From assembly GCA_002049455.2 (NCBI GenBank), contig KV918774.1:372001-436000 (forward strand): a stretch of DNA of 64,000 nt. The letters are read 5' to 3'. Below the pieces are notes generated by a model. That model saw only the letters and a list, made by a program, of their open reading frames with translations. It was not told the origin of the DNA and searched no databases. Of the stretch, positions 22,867 to 34,656 are shown piece by piece. Each line of letters begins with the position of its first letter. Position 1 is the stretch's first letter. Made by a program: the position numbers and the translations under genes. This DNA comes from Porphyra umbilicalis (taxonomy: Eukaryota; Rhodophyta; Bangiophyceae; Bangiales; Bangiaceae).

Positions 22867-24539
22867 GGCCCGCCCGCGACCGCCAAAGGACGCGACGACC
22901 GACGAGTAGCTTGGCGCGACACAGGGGCACTCGCAGTCGACACGCAGTTGTACGCGTAGGGCGGGGGGGTGCTTGAAGTAGGACCGATGCACCCGTCATC
23001 CGCGCCTTGCCATGCCGGAGTGGACGGGCAAGAAGCAGCCAGCGCAGCGCCGCATCCGTCCCATAAGAACTGGTGCCGGGAGACGGGGTTGTCACAGCAC
23101 CAGCCCTCGGCGAGCAGAGAAAGCACGATAGACAAGCACACAAGGGCGCTCGGCGTATCAGTGCGTGCCTAGCAGAGCCCCCTGGAACCCTCCACCCGAA
23201 TGACCAGTGTCTGTCGACAGACACCCCAACCCGCTTCCCTCTCCCCCTCAACAGAGACGGCGCGGCGGCCTGCTCGTGCATCCACACCCAGTTGTCAGTC
23301 ATCAAAGCCACGAGGGCGGTAAGGTACGTACCGCTCTCAACGTCGCTCCACAACGGCTCCTAGCACTTGACAGCGCATCCAGTCGGCAAGGGTCCGGCAC
23401 CCATGCGTCAGGACCGGTGCCCGATTGATGGGACAGGGGCCTTCGCGGGAAAAACGGACCACTGTCGACACGGTCGCCAGCCGCTGTCGTGGAAACGGCG
23501 CCGTCAACCCAACAGCAGGCGGACAGTTTGGGGTACAGCTCCCTGCGGAGCACCTCGTCAGCCCCTCGGGCGAGGCGGCGGGCGGAACGCTCAGACCACG
23601 CTGTCTCTCCGACAGCAGTCGCAGCAGCGAGGCTTCAGCTTCCCCGGCGCGCGCTCTCCTGCGATTTTGGCCACACAGAGCCGTCGATCGGACAATCGAC
23701 CGACTTGTTCAGACTTGAATCTGATACGACTGACATACTTCAATTAATTACAGTGCTCTGCAGCCACTGTGAGTGGCGTTCGGCTCCGAGATTGACAAAT
23801 CTCGCGCGGATCGACCGCGAGGCAGCAGTCCCGCAGCAAGGCGCGCGCGGCTTCTGGGCCAGCCTGGAGCCCCGCGCGTGTCGTCGACTCAGAGGCGCCA
23901 CGCTCGGGCGACCTGAGCGCGCGCTTGTACCGAGGCTCACCGTCCTGGACCCAAGCGCCCTTACGGCCCTTCTCCGCCATGGGATTCTCCAAGACGCCGG
24001 CGTTTGACCGGTCGCGATGGCTTTGCCCGGCGTCCCGCCCACCGCTCGCGAGAGCCTACCTGGCTTGTTGTCGTGGGGCTCCGGCTGCCTGTCTCCGCTG
24101 CGCTCTTCTCGCGCGGAAACCGCTTTTCGGGGTACGTTTGGGCTGCTGCTCTGGTGCAAAGGGGGAGACGGCGATCGGACAGTCGTTCCTACTGGTTGGG
24201 CTCGCGCCATTTTTTTGGGTACTGGTGGGGTTCTCTGGGCGCTATTGACCCCCTTGTCTCCTGGACGGGCCGCGTTTGAACCACCCGCGCTCACTCGCGC
24301 GCCTACTGAGGCTGACCAGCCTCTTTCGCAACAGGTGCTCAGCATTGTCTCTTGGCGCCGTGGTAAGCTCCCTCTTTTCGGATTTTGGCGCGCTCATTCA
24401 TCCCCACGGCTCGCGGGGCGCAGGGGTTGGCTGGCCGCCAAGCGTCGCAACGGTACCCGTTTTGATGCAGGGAGCGTGGGGGGCTGAGGCGTCCACCGCA
24501 CGGTCCGCGTGGGTGCTCGGCTGGTGGGCGGCGCACGCC
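22867..24539. other. No gene recognised
   Basis: This is the upstream region of the CACTA/Plavaka-like gene and of the ORF at 24540. Frames that stay open here have no coding character. An AATTAATTA stretch near 23744 is the most AT-rich point and could mark a promoter or element end. The divergent layout means both flanking genes would draw their promoters from this interval. Confidence 0.4.
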
Positions 24540-26341
24540 ATGGAGGATGAGCTCATAAGCGTGGGTGCTACGCGCGAGTGTCTTCTGGCGTTCAGTCCCC
24601 ACCTCCAACCCCAACGCCACCTTTCCACTCCGAGTCGCAACCTGCTTTGTCACCAATACCATCTGTCACTTGCACCCCCTCCATCTCCTTCTGCCCCACC
24701 CCGGGTATTACACCCTGTCTCCTGGTCCGACGGCGCCATCTCGTGGGGCTCCGCACCTCCCCACGATATGGCGCCTGCCGCACGTCCTCAAGCCAATGCG
24801 GCAACACCACGCTCGCACACTGGCGGCCGGCCGGCGACTGGTGGCGCTCATCCCTCGGCGGACGCTGCCATGGCGGCGTCATCGTACCAGTATCAGGCGC
24901 TCCCCCACTCCCTGCCTGTCTTGGAGCACGCGCCGTACAACTTTGGCTCCGGTGCCTACATCTCGGGCGGTGACTCGGAGGCGTTGGTCGGAATGGCGCA
25001 TGAGTTCTTCTCGCAGGCGCCTTCTCAGACGGCTGCGCGCAGCCCGGCGGATGCAGCTGCCTCTGCCGCGTTGGCGGTGCCCGCCGCTACCCCGCTCTCA
25101 CCGGCCGCGTCGCGGGTTATGCGGACCTACCAAACCCCGTGGCGCCCGGAGATGATTGCCGAGGGGGCCTTCAGCTCCTCGGTGGGCCATTCGACCGCGA
25201 ACGATGAGGACGCACTCGTCGAAGCGTCGATGGCGCGCATTGATACCACAGCACCGAGTCGTCCGGCACGTAACGTGGGAGCGAGCTTTGCTCTCTCGGA
25301 GAGCCCGACGCCGCGCAATGCTGCGCCTTCTGTAAGCCGCCCGGGCCCCGGCTACCGCAAGAGAAAGGCGTCGGTCCCGTCGCTTTCCTGCTTGCCTCGG
25401 CTTGCTTTCGGGGCAGCGGGCGCCAAGACGGTGAGCGGCGTGGCGGAGGTACCTGCCCGTACGGTGGGTGCGCCGTCGTCTGCCGGAGCTCAACATGCGG
25501 CGGCACCACGCTCCAATCGTGCGTCAGCGTCTCGGACCACCACCGGCACGACTGCCGCTGCTAGCAGAGCCGCCACCAAGACCGCATCGTCCAAGGCCGC
25601 CTCGTCCAAGGCCGCCTCGTACAAGGCCGCCTCGTCCAAGGCCGCCTCGTCCAAGGCTACCCCTCCCAAGGCCTCATCATCCAGTAATGTGGAAGGGGAG
25701 GCCGTGAAGGGGATGCTGGCGCTGGCGGGTATGCGTGAAGGCCTGGAGGGGCTGCTGTCGGGCTCCGACAATCAGACGGTGGCTTTGGCGGGCCAGTCGC
25801 TCGGCGCGCTCTTCAAGGTGGTGAAGAATCTCGAGGTCACTAAGGCCGCCGTGCCACATTCGAGTGCGACAAAGGCCCCCCTGCACCCGGCTACCGTCGC
25901 GGCGGGAGAATCCCCCGAGCAGGACGCCCCGCCGACGTCAAAGCGCTTCAAGACGACGACGTCTGCGGCGGCGCTGCTTCCGCCTGCTGAGCCCTCCAAG
26001 TCCGTGGCAACGGGCAACGCGCCCGTCATCGAGCCGCAGCCCGAGGTCGTCGCTGAGCCCGCGCTGCGGGTGCCGCCGATCAGCACGGCCATGCGGGCCA
26101 CCATTGCCAAGGCCGCTGCCATTACCAAGAAGCAGGCCGAGGGCCTTGCGACGATGGTCGTCGCGCGCCGGCTGCTGAACCCGCGCTACAAGAAGATACT
26201 GGCGTGGGCGGCCACCACCCAGGACATGTTTCCGTCGCCCAATGTGCGGCAGCAGATCATCATTGACGCGGTTGTCGAGGTGTCCAAGATGACAAACGAC
26301 GAGGCTTCAAGCTGGCTCGGGGATCTCATTCTTGCACCTAA
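24540..26341 (+). pseudogene. Unknown large ORF, 5' part, interrupted by the Harbinger element
   Basis: From ATG 24540 the frame runs to the TAA target site (26339-26341) and continues in frame at 35838-36882. Together the two parts give 948 residues. The protein has a Ser/Pro/Ala-rich N-terminal half and a Lys/Ala/Ser tract (ASSKAASSKA repeats, 25587-25672) like histone H1 tails. A predicted helical segment follows (GMREGLEGLLSGSD...), then a region of better complexity (AEGLATMVVARRLLNPRYKK, EVSKMTNDEASSWLGDLI). As it stands, translation would run into Harbinger sequence and stop at 26606. I do not recognise the family. The uninterrupted frame on both sides suggests a recent disruption. An ATG at 24768 is an alternative start. 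Confidence 0.75.
25587..25672 (+). repeat. 15-bp coding tandem repeat (ASSKA units)
   Basis: About six copies of GCCTCGTCCAAGGCC with minor changes encode a Lys-Ala-Ser-rich tract. The period is a multiple of three, so the frame is kept, unlike the 85-bp array at 27130. Confidence 0.85.
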
Positions 26342-26521
26342 GAGCATTCCCAACAGTGTCGGGCCAACGCCATATTGGGCACACGTTGCAGAAACGTGTC
26401 TCAAATTCGCCGTTGGCCAGTTCTCGGGGCGGGTAACAATGTCGAACGTGCACGCGGCGTTGCCAACGGAGGTCAAGCGAGTTAAAACGCGAATGTACTT
26501 GCGTCCGATTCGGGGTCGGAG

Positions 26522-26592
26522 CCGTTGGCCCCAGGGCCAACGAGTTGCCAACGGAGCCTCCGTTGGCAACTCGTTGGCCCTGGGGCCAACGG
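26522..26592. repeat. 71-bp perfect subterminal palindrome of Harbinger copy 2
   Basis: Two 35-base arms flank a central C at 26557. Each arm contains repeated GTTGGC/GCCAAC words that also recur through both ends of the element. It would form a strong cruciform or hairpin 180 bp from the left end. Confidence 0.95.
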
Positions 26593-27129
26593 GTTCTGTG
26601 CTCTGATTGGTCCATCGCGGTTTCACGGGGTTAAATGAGTGACAAGTGGCAGTTCATATTGTCCTCAGATTGCCCAATTTATTATATTTTTGTTTCGACA
26701 GCCACCCACGGATGGAATATTGTACCTCTCGGAACTGGACGGCCGCATGCCATCTCGACCCCAGAGCCCGGATCGTTGAAGTGTGTCACGTATCTCTCGT
26801 GCGGTGGCGTGTGGCCGAACTCGCTTGCGGGCCTGTCGGACACGCGGCGCGATCGCACCGACACTGGTAAAACAACTGGATCGGAGCGCTCGTGCGGGCA
26901 CACGAGGCGGGGCCGGGCCACAGTCCCGCGCCCGGTCGCCAAATGGCCGCACCTGCGGCCACGTAGTGAACTGAGCAGAACCCTCCACCCTTGACAGCAC
27001 CCCAGGGCACCCCTGACAACCGCCACACCCCCACAGCCACCCACAGCCCACACAACACAGACGCCTGGGCGGCCAGAAATACCGCCCTCTCTACCACCCA
27101 CCACCGCATCCCGCGCGCGCGCGTACTGC

Positions 27130-29400
27130 CCCCCCACCACGCCACCCGCGCACACCGGCACCCCCGCCGCCGCCCCCACGTCGCCGCCGCCCCCGCCGAC
27201 CGTTGCCGCCACCCACGCCACCGCCACCGACCGCCGCAGGCACCCACGCTACCGTCCCCGTCGTCGCCGTCCGCCCCCCCGCCCCCGCCGATCGCCGCCG
27301 CCCCCGCCGACCGTTGCCGCCACCCACGCCACCGCCACCGACCGCCGCAGGCACCCACGCTACCGTCCCCGTCGTCGCCGTCCGCCCCCCCGCCCCCGCC
27401 GATCGCCGCCGCCCCCCGCACCGGCCGCTGTCGACGCCGCCCCCGCCGACCGTTGCCGCAACCCGCGCCCACGCCACCGACCACGACCGCCGCTCGCCCC
27501 CCCCGCCCCCGCCCATCGCCGCCGCCCCCGCCCCCGCCAACCGTTGCCGCCACCACCGCCGCCACCGCCGACCGTCGTCGCCCGTCGCCCCCCCGCCCCC
27601 GCCCATCGCCGCCGCCCCAGCCCCCGCCAACCGTTGCCGCCACGACCGCCGCCACCGCCGACCGTCGTTGACGCTCGCCCCCCTCGCGCCCGCCCATCGC
27701 CGCCACCCCCGCCCCCGCCAACCGTTGCCGCCACGACCACCGCCACCGCCGTCCGTCGTTGACGCTCGCCCCCCCGCCCCCGCCCATCGCCGCCACCCCC
27801 GCCAACCGTTGCCGCCGCCCGCGCGGCCACCGCCGACCGTCGCCGCGGCCCGCCTTCCCCCCCCCCGCCCATCGCCGCCGCCGCCGCCCCCGCCAACCGT
27901 TGCCGCCACAAGCGCCGCCACCGCCGACCGTCGTCGCCCGTCGCCCCCCCCGCCCCCGCCCATCGCCGCCGCCCCCGCCAACCGTTGCCGCCACCACCGC
28001 CTCCACCGCCGACCGTCGTCGCCCGTCGCCCCCCCCGCCCCCGCCCATCGCCGCCGCCCCCGCCAACCGTTGCCGCCACCACCGCCGCCACCGCCAACCG
28101 TCGTCGCCCGTCGCCCCCCCCGCCCCCGCCCATCGCCGCCGCCCCCGCCAACCGTTGCCGCCACAAGCGCCGCCACCGCCGACCGTCGTCGCGGCCCGCC
28201 TTCGCCCCCCCCGCCCATCGCCGCCGCCCCCGCCCAAGCCGACCGTTGCCGCCACAAGCGCCGCCACCGCCGACCGTCGTCGCCCGTCGCCCCCCCGCCC
28301 CCGCCCATCGCCGCCGCCCCCGCCAACCGTTGCCGCCACCACCGCCGCCACCGCCGACCGTCGTCGCCCGTCGCCCCCCCCGCCCCCGCCCATCGCCGCC
28401 GCCCCCGCCAACCGTTGCCGCCACAAGCGCCGCCACCGCCGACCGTCGTCGCGGCCCGCCTTCGCCCCCCCCGCCCATCGCCGCCGCCCCCGCCCAAGCC
28501 GACCGTTGCCGCCACAAGCGCCGCCACCGCCGACCGTCGTCGCCCGTCGCCCCCCCGCCCCCGCCCATCGCCGCCGCCCCCGCCAACCGTTGCCGCCACA
28601 AGCGCCGCCACCGCCGACCGTCGTCGCCCGTCGCCCGCCCCGCCCCTGCCCATCGCCGCCGCCCAAGCCGACCGTTGCCGCCACAAGCGCCGCCACCGCC
28701 GACCGTCGTCGCCCGTCGCCCCCCCGCCCCCGCCCATCGCCGCCGCCCCCGCCAACCGTTGCCGCCACAAGCGCCGCCACCGCCGACCGTCGTCGCCCGT
28801 CGCCCGCCCCGCCCCCGCCCATCGCCGCCGCCCCCGCCAACCGTTGCCGCCACAAGCGCCGCCACCGCCGACCGTCGTCGCGGCCCGCCTTCCCCCCCCC
28901 GCCCATCGCCACCGCCCCGTCGCCCAAGCCGACCGTTGCCGCCGCCCGCGCGGCCACCACCGTCCGTCGTTGCCGGTCGCCCGCCCCGCCCCCGCCCATC
29001 GCCGCCGCCCAAGCCGACCGTTGCCGCCGCCCGCGCGGCCACCACCGTCCGTCGTTGCCGGTCGCCCGCCCCGCCCCCGCCCATCGCGGCCGCCCAAGCC
29101 GACCGTTGCCGCCGCCCGCGCCGCCACCACCGACCGTCGTTGCCGCTCGCTTCTCCCGCCCCGGCCGATTGCCGCTGCCCAAGCCGACCGTGGCCGTCGC
29201 CCGCGCCGCCACCACCGTCCGTCGTTGCCGGTCGCCCCCCCCTCCCCCGCCCATCGCTGCTGTTCTCGCCAACCGTTGCCACCTGCGCCTCCGTCGCCGT
29301 CGTCGCCGTGCACCTCCCCGGCGCCACCGACCGCCGCCGCCGCCACCACCCGCCGGAATCACCGTCCCCGCGGCCGACGGCGGCCCTCGCCGCCCGCCGT
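27130..29400. repeat. GC-rich tandem array with a period of about 85 bp inside Harbinger copy 2
   Basis: The word AACCGTTGCCGCCAC recurs at 27980, 28065, 28150, 28325, 28410 and 28585, a spacing of 85 bp or close multiples. Units differ mostly in C-run length and in ACAAGC versus ACCACC. About twenty units are present. Because 85 is not a multiple of three, each repeat shifts frame, so the long proline/arginine ORFs (up to 793 residues on plus and 858 on minus) are by-products. It is homologous in style, but not in unit, to the GCC-rich interiors of the other two copies. Confidence 0.85.
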
Positions 29401-29678
29401 CGCGTCACCGACCCCCGTCCTCGCCATCGCCGTGTGGCCCGCGACGACGCCGGTCGCTACCGACTTGTGCGTTTCCCATTCAATCGTTTTCGACAATGCG
29501 TTGCACTTGTGTGTGCGGAGTACCGGGTGTTGTGCGGGGGAGTACGCCAGCGAGTGTGGCTTCGACGTGGGATGCAGTATCTGACATGAAGTGCCGTGTC
29601 ACCGCGATTCTGTGCTTCCTGTGGCATTGTTGGTCGGTGCGTTCCCCTGCAATCCTTATTTCTTTGTTGATGCAGACC

Positions 29679-31541
29679 ATGAACGTCCACGACGAGGAGC
29701 ACGGCGACGACATGGGGGGTGCTGTGGACCAGGACGACCTCTCCTCGGGCCTCGCGATGGCTGTGAGCCACCATCTTCGGCTGCTGCAGTTGGCGCGGCG
29801 GGTCCGCGGTTGTCAGCGCCTGCGGCGACGGCACCGCGGGTCGGTTCGTGGGCGCGCGCCCAACAAGAAGCGCGACTTCAACCTCGGGCTGCGCAACATT
29901 TTGCGCGACTACTGGGGTGTGGACGGGGAGCCGCCCGTCTTCGGCGAGGCGGACTTTGAGAGCCGGTTCCGAATGCCACGCGCTGTCTTCATGCGCGTCT
30001 ACAATGACATAAAGGACGAGCCGTTTTTCCGCCAACGCGTCAACGCCACCGGGCGACCCCAGGCGCATCCGCTTCAGAAGGTCGTCGCCGCGCTGCGCGT
30101 TCTTGGCAACGGCGAGGCCGCGGACCGCCCCGATGAGTACGTCCGGTTGTCGAAGTCGACCACCAATGCCGCCGTCAAGAGCTTCATCGAGTTCATCGTC
30201 AACAAGTACGAGTCGACCTACCTGCGCGCGCCGACGAACGAGGACATCACGCGCATCCTGGCGTTCAACAAGGACCGGGGCTTGCCCGGCTGTATCGGCA
30301 GCTTGGACTGCAGCCACTGGGAGTGGCACGGCTGCCCGAAGTCGGCGGCGGGACAGCACAAGGGCAGGTCGGGCAAGCGGTCCATTGTCCTGGAGACGGT
30401 GTGCGACCACGACCTCTGGGTTTGGCACGTCTTTGCCGGCTCGCCAGGAAGCAACAACGACATCAACGTCCTCAAGCAGAGCCCTTTGTTTTCTCGTGTC
30501 GTGCGCGGCGAGTGGCCGCCACGTGACTTTTCTTTTGAAGTGAACGGGCGGAGGTACACGTATCTTTACTATTTAGTCGACGGTATCTATCCCTCTTACC
30601 CCTTTCTAGTTCGCCCCCACCAGAACCCCGGCACCCCGGAGGAGCTTGAGTTCAACGCCGTACAAGAAGGCGCTCGCAAGGAGGTCGAGCGCCTGTACGG
30701 CACCATGTACCAGCAATTCAAGGTGGCTCTCCACCCCGCGCGCCACCACAGCGTGGCGCACCTCATCCTCACGGCCAAGGCCGTGTGCATCTTGCACAAC
30801 ATGGTCGTGGAGGCGCGGCGGCCATCATTCGTCCACAACATTCGGCGGCATGGCGCAGATGTCGACATTGGTGGTCACGGTGGCGGCGTTGCGGGCGACG
30901 GTGAGGGCGCGGGCGCCGGTGCCGCCAATGGCGGCGACGGCAGTGACGTCGGCGGCGGTGAAGATGGTGGGGATAGTGGCGCCGGCGGCGGTGGCGGCGG
31001 CGGGGATGGTGGCGCAGGCGGCGGTGACGGCGGCGGCGGCGGCGGCGGTGGCGGCGGTGGCGGAGGTGGCAGCGGTGGCGGCAGTGGCGGCGGTGGCGGG
31101 CACGGCGGGGGTGGCCCCGCAGCCGTGGGCGGTGGTGACGCTGGCGGCGCTGGCGGCGGGGATGGTGGCGACGGCGGTGAGGATGCTGGGGAGGGTGGCG
31201 CCGGCGGCGCTGGCGGCAGCGATGGTGGTGGTGCCGGCGGCGGCGGTGGGGATGGTGGCGACGGCCACGGGGGCGCTCGGGGTGGTGGCGCCGGCGACAT
31301 TGGTGGCCGAGGTCGTCCGTCTGGGTCATCACGCGGACGTGTTGGTCGGGCCGCTGACGGTGTCCCAGCTGACCCTGCGCTCCAAGTTAACCAGGGCATG
31401 CTTCCTCCCCCCGGTTCCTTCTCCGACCTCCTTACTTGGGTGCAGGCGACGGACCCGGCCGTCGGTATGAACTTGAGAAAGGATCTCACTGCACTTGCGT
31501 GGGCTCGCCGACAGGCACGGCGGTCACGCGCTGGCGAGTAA
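29679..31541 (+). CDS. PIF/Harbinger DDE transposase
   Basis: This is the nuclease that cuts and joins the element at TWA sites. From ATG 29679 (MNVHDEEHGDD...) it has 620 residues. An in-frame ATG at 29670 is an alternative, and the CAG just before 29677 could be a splice acceptor. The N-terminal part is Arg-rich (RRHRGSVRGRAPNKKRDF), followed by the helix-turn-helix-like region common in the family. Catalytic residues are Asp210 in GCIGSLDCSHWEW, Asp261 in GSNNDINVL, and most likely Glu337 in ARKEVERLYG. The domain ends near SVAHLILTAKAVCILHNMV. After that comes a Gly/Asp-rich tail of over 150 residues encoded by a GGC-type repeat (30880-31300), unusual for the family. The frame is intact, so the enzyme may be active. 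Confidence 0.93.
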   Translation: MNVHDEEHGDDMGGAVDQDDLSSGLAMAVSHHLRLLQLARRVRGCQRLRRRHRGSVRGRAPNKKRDFNLGLRNILRDYWGVDGEPPVFGEADFESRFRMPRAVFMRVYNDIKDEPFFRQRVNATGRPQAHPLQKVVAALRVLGNGEAADRPDEYVRLSKSTTNAAVKSFIEFIVNKYESTYLRAPTNEDITRILAFNKDRGLPGCIGSLDCSHWEWHGCPKSAAGQHKGRSGKRSIVLETVCDHDLWVWHVFAGSPGSNNDINVLKQSPLFSRVVRGEWPPRDFSFEVNGRRYTYLYYLVDGIYPSYPFLVRPHQNPGTPEELEFNAVQEGARKEVERLYGTMYQQFKVALHPARHHSVAHLILTAKAVCILHNMVVEARRPSFVHNIRRHGADVDIGGHGGGVAGDGEGAGAGAANGGDGSDVGGGEDGGDSGAGGGGGGGDGGAGGGDGGGGGGGGGGGGGGSGGGSGGGGGHGGGGPAAVGGGDAGGAGGGDGGDGGEDAGEGGAGGAGGSDGGGAGGGGGDGGDGHGGARGGGAGDIGGRGRPSGSSRGRVGRAADGVPADPALQVNQGMLPPPGSFSDLLTWVQATDPAVGMNLRKDLTALAWARRQARRSRAGE

Positions 31542-32109
31542 TGAGGGCTCGTATGTGCCTGTGGGTGTGTGTGCATGTGTGTGTGTGTTTATTTGTCAAT
31601 GACTTGTTCTTTCGTCAAAGCCGCATGGCATGTTCTGTGTACCAATCGAAGTCCCCATGTCGGAGTCACGACTAGCGGCTCATGCGAATGCTGGCGGCCT
31701 GCGCCCTCGCATCGCGTATGACAGGCAAGGTGTTTTGCACCTGCAATGCGCAACTGATGCGCTTTCCATCTCATAGGGCGTTGCCAAGACAGACTTTACC
31801 CGTGCTTGACTCACGTGCGGAACGCGCCCGGCCATGATGAACAGCAGGGGTCGCAACTGATGGCGCATACTGCAAGAAAACACACAACAAAGCTAACAAA
31901 AGGAGCACCGCTTGCGACGCGCTAGCTCCAACACAGGCATGCGACTGCACCCGACCACACCAAACAAGGACAATGTGGGTGACCTGCAATGTCTCCCATC
32001 CGTCACACATGCACGTCCGCCGCACTAGAGTCACTGGCACACAGCAACGTCCTGCGGCATGCGTCTCACAATCACTCCAGCGGTCAAACCCTCCGCACCC
32101 CAAAGGTCC
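31542..32109. other. Intergenic region between convergent Harbinger genes
   Basis: It holds the 3' ends of both genes. A GT-repeat (GTGTGTGTGCATGTGTGTGTGTG, about 31561-31588) follows the transposase stop. No further gene was seen. Confidence 0.5.
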
Positions 32110-34532
32110 TCACTCGTCCTCTTCATCATCAGTGACCTCCTTGTTCACAGCACCGCCGGTTCGCGCAGACACAGCGCCCGTCGTCCGGACCGTACGTCCC
32201 GCGCCGCGACTGCGCATGTCGCCACGCGCGGTAGGCGCCGTGACGCTGCTCCCGCCTCCCACGTCCGGCCCAGTGAGGTCAATGGCTGCCTGGTTCTTGT
32301 CGATGCGCGCCTGCCCCACCTTGGACTTGGCCGCCATCGCGTGGCGGCCGCGCGCCAGGCGCACGCGCTCTGCAGAGCCTCTCTTGTCCAGCCCCGACGC
32401 CTCGGCCACATTGGTGGTCGCGTCGCTGTCGTCGCTTGATGCGACGACCGGCTCCTTGCCGCCCCCCGCGGCCATCGCGGCCGACGCGGCCGCAGCTGCG
32501 CTCGCGCCCGCTGCAGTGGCCGACTTGGTCGATGGCGACGCGCCCCGCACCGCGACCGCACCGCTGGCCACGGCCGCCGGCGCCGTGGCATTGATGGCCG
32601 CCATGCCGATGTTGAACATGTCCTTCCGCATGGCCTCAAAGAACGTCTTGGCCTCGTCCGTGCCCTTGTTCTCGGCCAAGTTGAAGAACGCGGCCGCCGC
32701 GCGCTTGGACTCGAGCTGCGTCCGCTTGGCAGCCTCCGAAACCATCGCCTCCATCGTCTTTCTCGAGCGCACGAGCTCCACACCGAGGACGCCCGCGCTC
32801 TCTTGCATGTCCTCTTTGTTGTTGCGCATGCGCTTGGCCGCCTTGACGCCCATGTCCGGTCGCGGCTGGAGAGCGGGACGCTTCCCGCGTGAGGGCTTGT
32901 CGCCGCCGCCGTTGCCATCATCGCCGCCGTCAACGTCCAGCTGACCACCAATGCCGTGAAAGCGGTCGGCGACGGCGTTGGCGTCGGCCGCCGCCCCGCT
33001 GAACTTGTCCATCTCTCTCAGCACGCGCCACATCGGGATGCACGCGCACGTCACCACGTGACCGGTCCGCTCCGCCCGCGCCTTTCCCTGCCGCTCGCGC
33101 TCGTCGTCCGAGCACGCGTCCTGCCGCACGGCTTGGTACGCCGACACGCCAGAGAAGAGGCCCGCGGCGGCGCGCACGAGGTCCTCCTCGGTCAGCCCCC
33201 CCGTCAGCTGCTTCTTGTCGGACACCACCTTGAAGAAATGTGCGAAGCGCTGCACGTCGGGCGCGATCTTGCGCTCAAACTGCGTCTGCATGGAGCCCGC
33301 CGTGCGCTCGCTCCATCGGCCCTTCAGGTCACTGGGCTTCAGGCTCTTGGGGATGCGCTGCACAAAGTCCTCCTTAATGGTGTCCCAGAGACCGTCCTTC
33401 GACCAGTCCGCGCCCATGTCCGACCGCTGCGCCACCAACTTGAACGCCTCACAGAGAGCCACCTGCTCGTCGACCGTCCACACCTTTCCCTTGCCGTTGC
33501 CTGGGCCCTTCTTCTTGGCGCCTGCGCCACCCCCGCGGCGAGGACCGCCGCTCGCGCGGCGTCCTTGGTGCTGCGGCGTCGGCGCACCGCCGGTGCTGGA
33601 TGATGCGACGCTCCCGCCCGAAGACTGGTTCCACTCGCTCTCGTCACCGCCGCCAGCCCCACCAAGGTTCGACATTGTTGGTCGCGGCATCGCTCCCCGT
33701 CGGGTGCCGGCTGCTCGCTTCTCACGAGCACGGGTACGTCCCGACTTGTCCGACTCTGTGTCGCTTGGTGGACCGCGGCCGACCGGTGCGCTCTTGCCGG
33801 GCGCCCCGCCAGCACCGGCGCCAGCCTCTGACCCACTTGCGCTTCCGCGGGCAACCGGCGTGGCGGCCACCAATGTCGGCGCCACGGGGCCCGCTCCACC
33901 GGCGGAGCGCTCGTCCGAGGTAGCACGAAGGGCGCCAGAAGCAGCGGCTCCTCGAGGCTTGTACGGCACACAGCGGTCAGACAAGATGGGAGGGTTGGGC
34001 GGAGGAGTCTTGCCAGAAGCGAGCGCGTCTTTCACACGACACGCGTGCAAGCGCCGGACGAACTCCTCGACACCGAGGTTGCTGGCGCGCCGCAGGCCCG
34101 CCAGGTGCGGGCGCCGATCAGTCCGCGCCTTCTTCGAAGGGGTTGGAGCCGCCTCGTCGACCCCAATAACGTCGCTGCCACCCAGAGCGGCGCCAGCCTT
34201 GGCCGGCGCTACCGCGTCCACACCGGTGGTCGCTGCCGACGCAGGCAGCGACGCGCAACCGCTGGCAGCCGTGGTCGTCCCGCCCGTCGGGACGTCGCCG
34301 CTGCAGTGTCGGCGCCTGCTGTCGCGGACGGCAGCCGCAGTGCCGCTCGCACCTCGGGAGGCGCCGCCCCGCCCGTGCCACGGGCCGTAGCAGGCTCGAG
34401 CCCAGGGGGGGGAGAAGACTCGTCCAACGGGTTGCGCACCCGCTGGTAGCGAAAGCCAGGAGGTAGAGGGGGGAGTGGGGGAAACGGCGGGGCGTCGCCA
34501 TCGGCCGACTTTGAAGGGGGGGAGTCGGGCAT
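32110..34532 (-). CDS. Myb/SANT-like Harbinger accessory protein
   Basis: Harbinger elements normally encode a DNA-binding partner that carries the transposase to the element ends; this gene fits that role. The domain WTVDEQVALCEAFKLVA...GLWDTIKEDF...DLKGRWS (about 33485-33300) has the Trp spacing of Myb/SANT-like, NAM-associated proteins. Upstream is a Ser/Gly/Ala-rich region with KKARTDRR and AREKRAAGTRR basic patches. Downstream is a long helical, Lys/Ala-rich part ending in a VTDDEEDE acidic tail. The main frame is open from 34656 to 32110 but has no early ATG. The likely start ATG 34532 (MPDSPPSKSADGD) is in another frame, which must switch near 34290 through a short intron or an indel. 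The first 80 codons are therefore uncertain. Confidence 0.8.
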
Positions 34533-34656
34533 GGCGGCTTGCTGTGTCGCGAGACGTACGGCACAGCGACAGCAGTGGACACACCGTCCGTCGACGGCGA
34601 AAAAGGGCGGATGCACCGCCGTTGTGGAACGGGCCGCAGAGAGCGGGCACGTTCAA

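Noticed and set aside
27130-29400. CRISPR-like array
   Set aside because: Units are contiguous 85-bp tandem repeats without unique spacers, inside a eukaryotic transposon.
26786-29584. Long ORFs of up to 858 codons in the 85-bp array, both strands
   Set aside because: The repeat period shifts the frame at each unit, so the frames are a by-product of stop-poor GC-rich repeats. Only the transposase from 29679 has protein character.
29636-29678. A 40-bp intron just before the Harbinger transposase ATG (GTGCGT...CAG)
   Set aside because: It is shorter than the 170-179 bp introns supported elsewhere in the window, and the upstream frame is not convincing as an exon.
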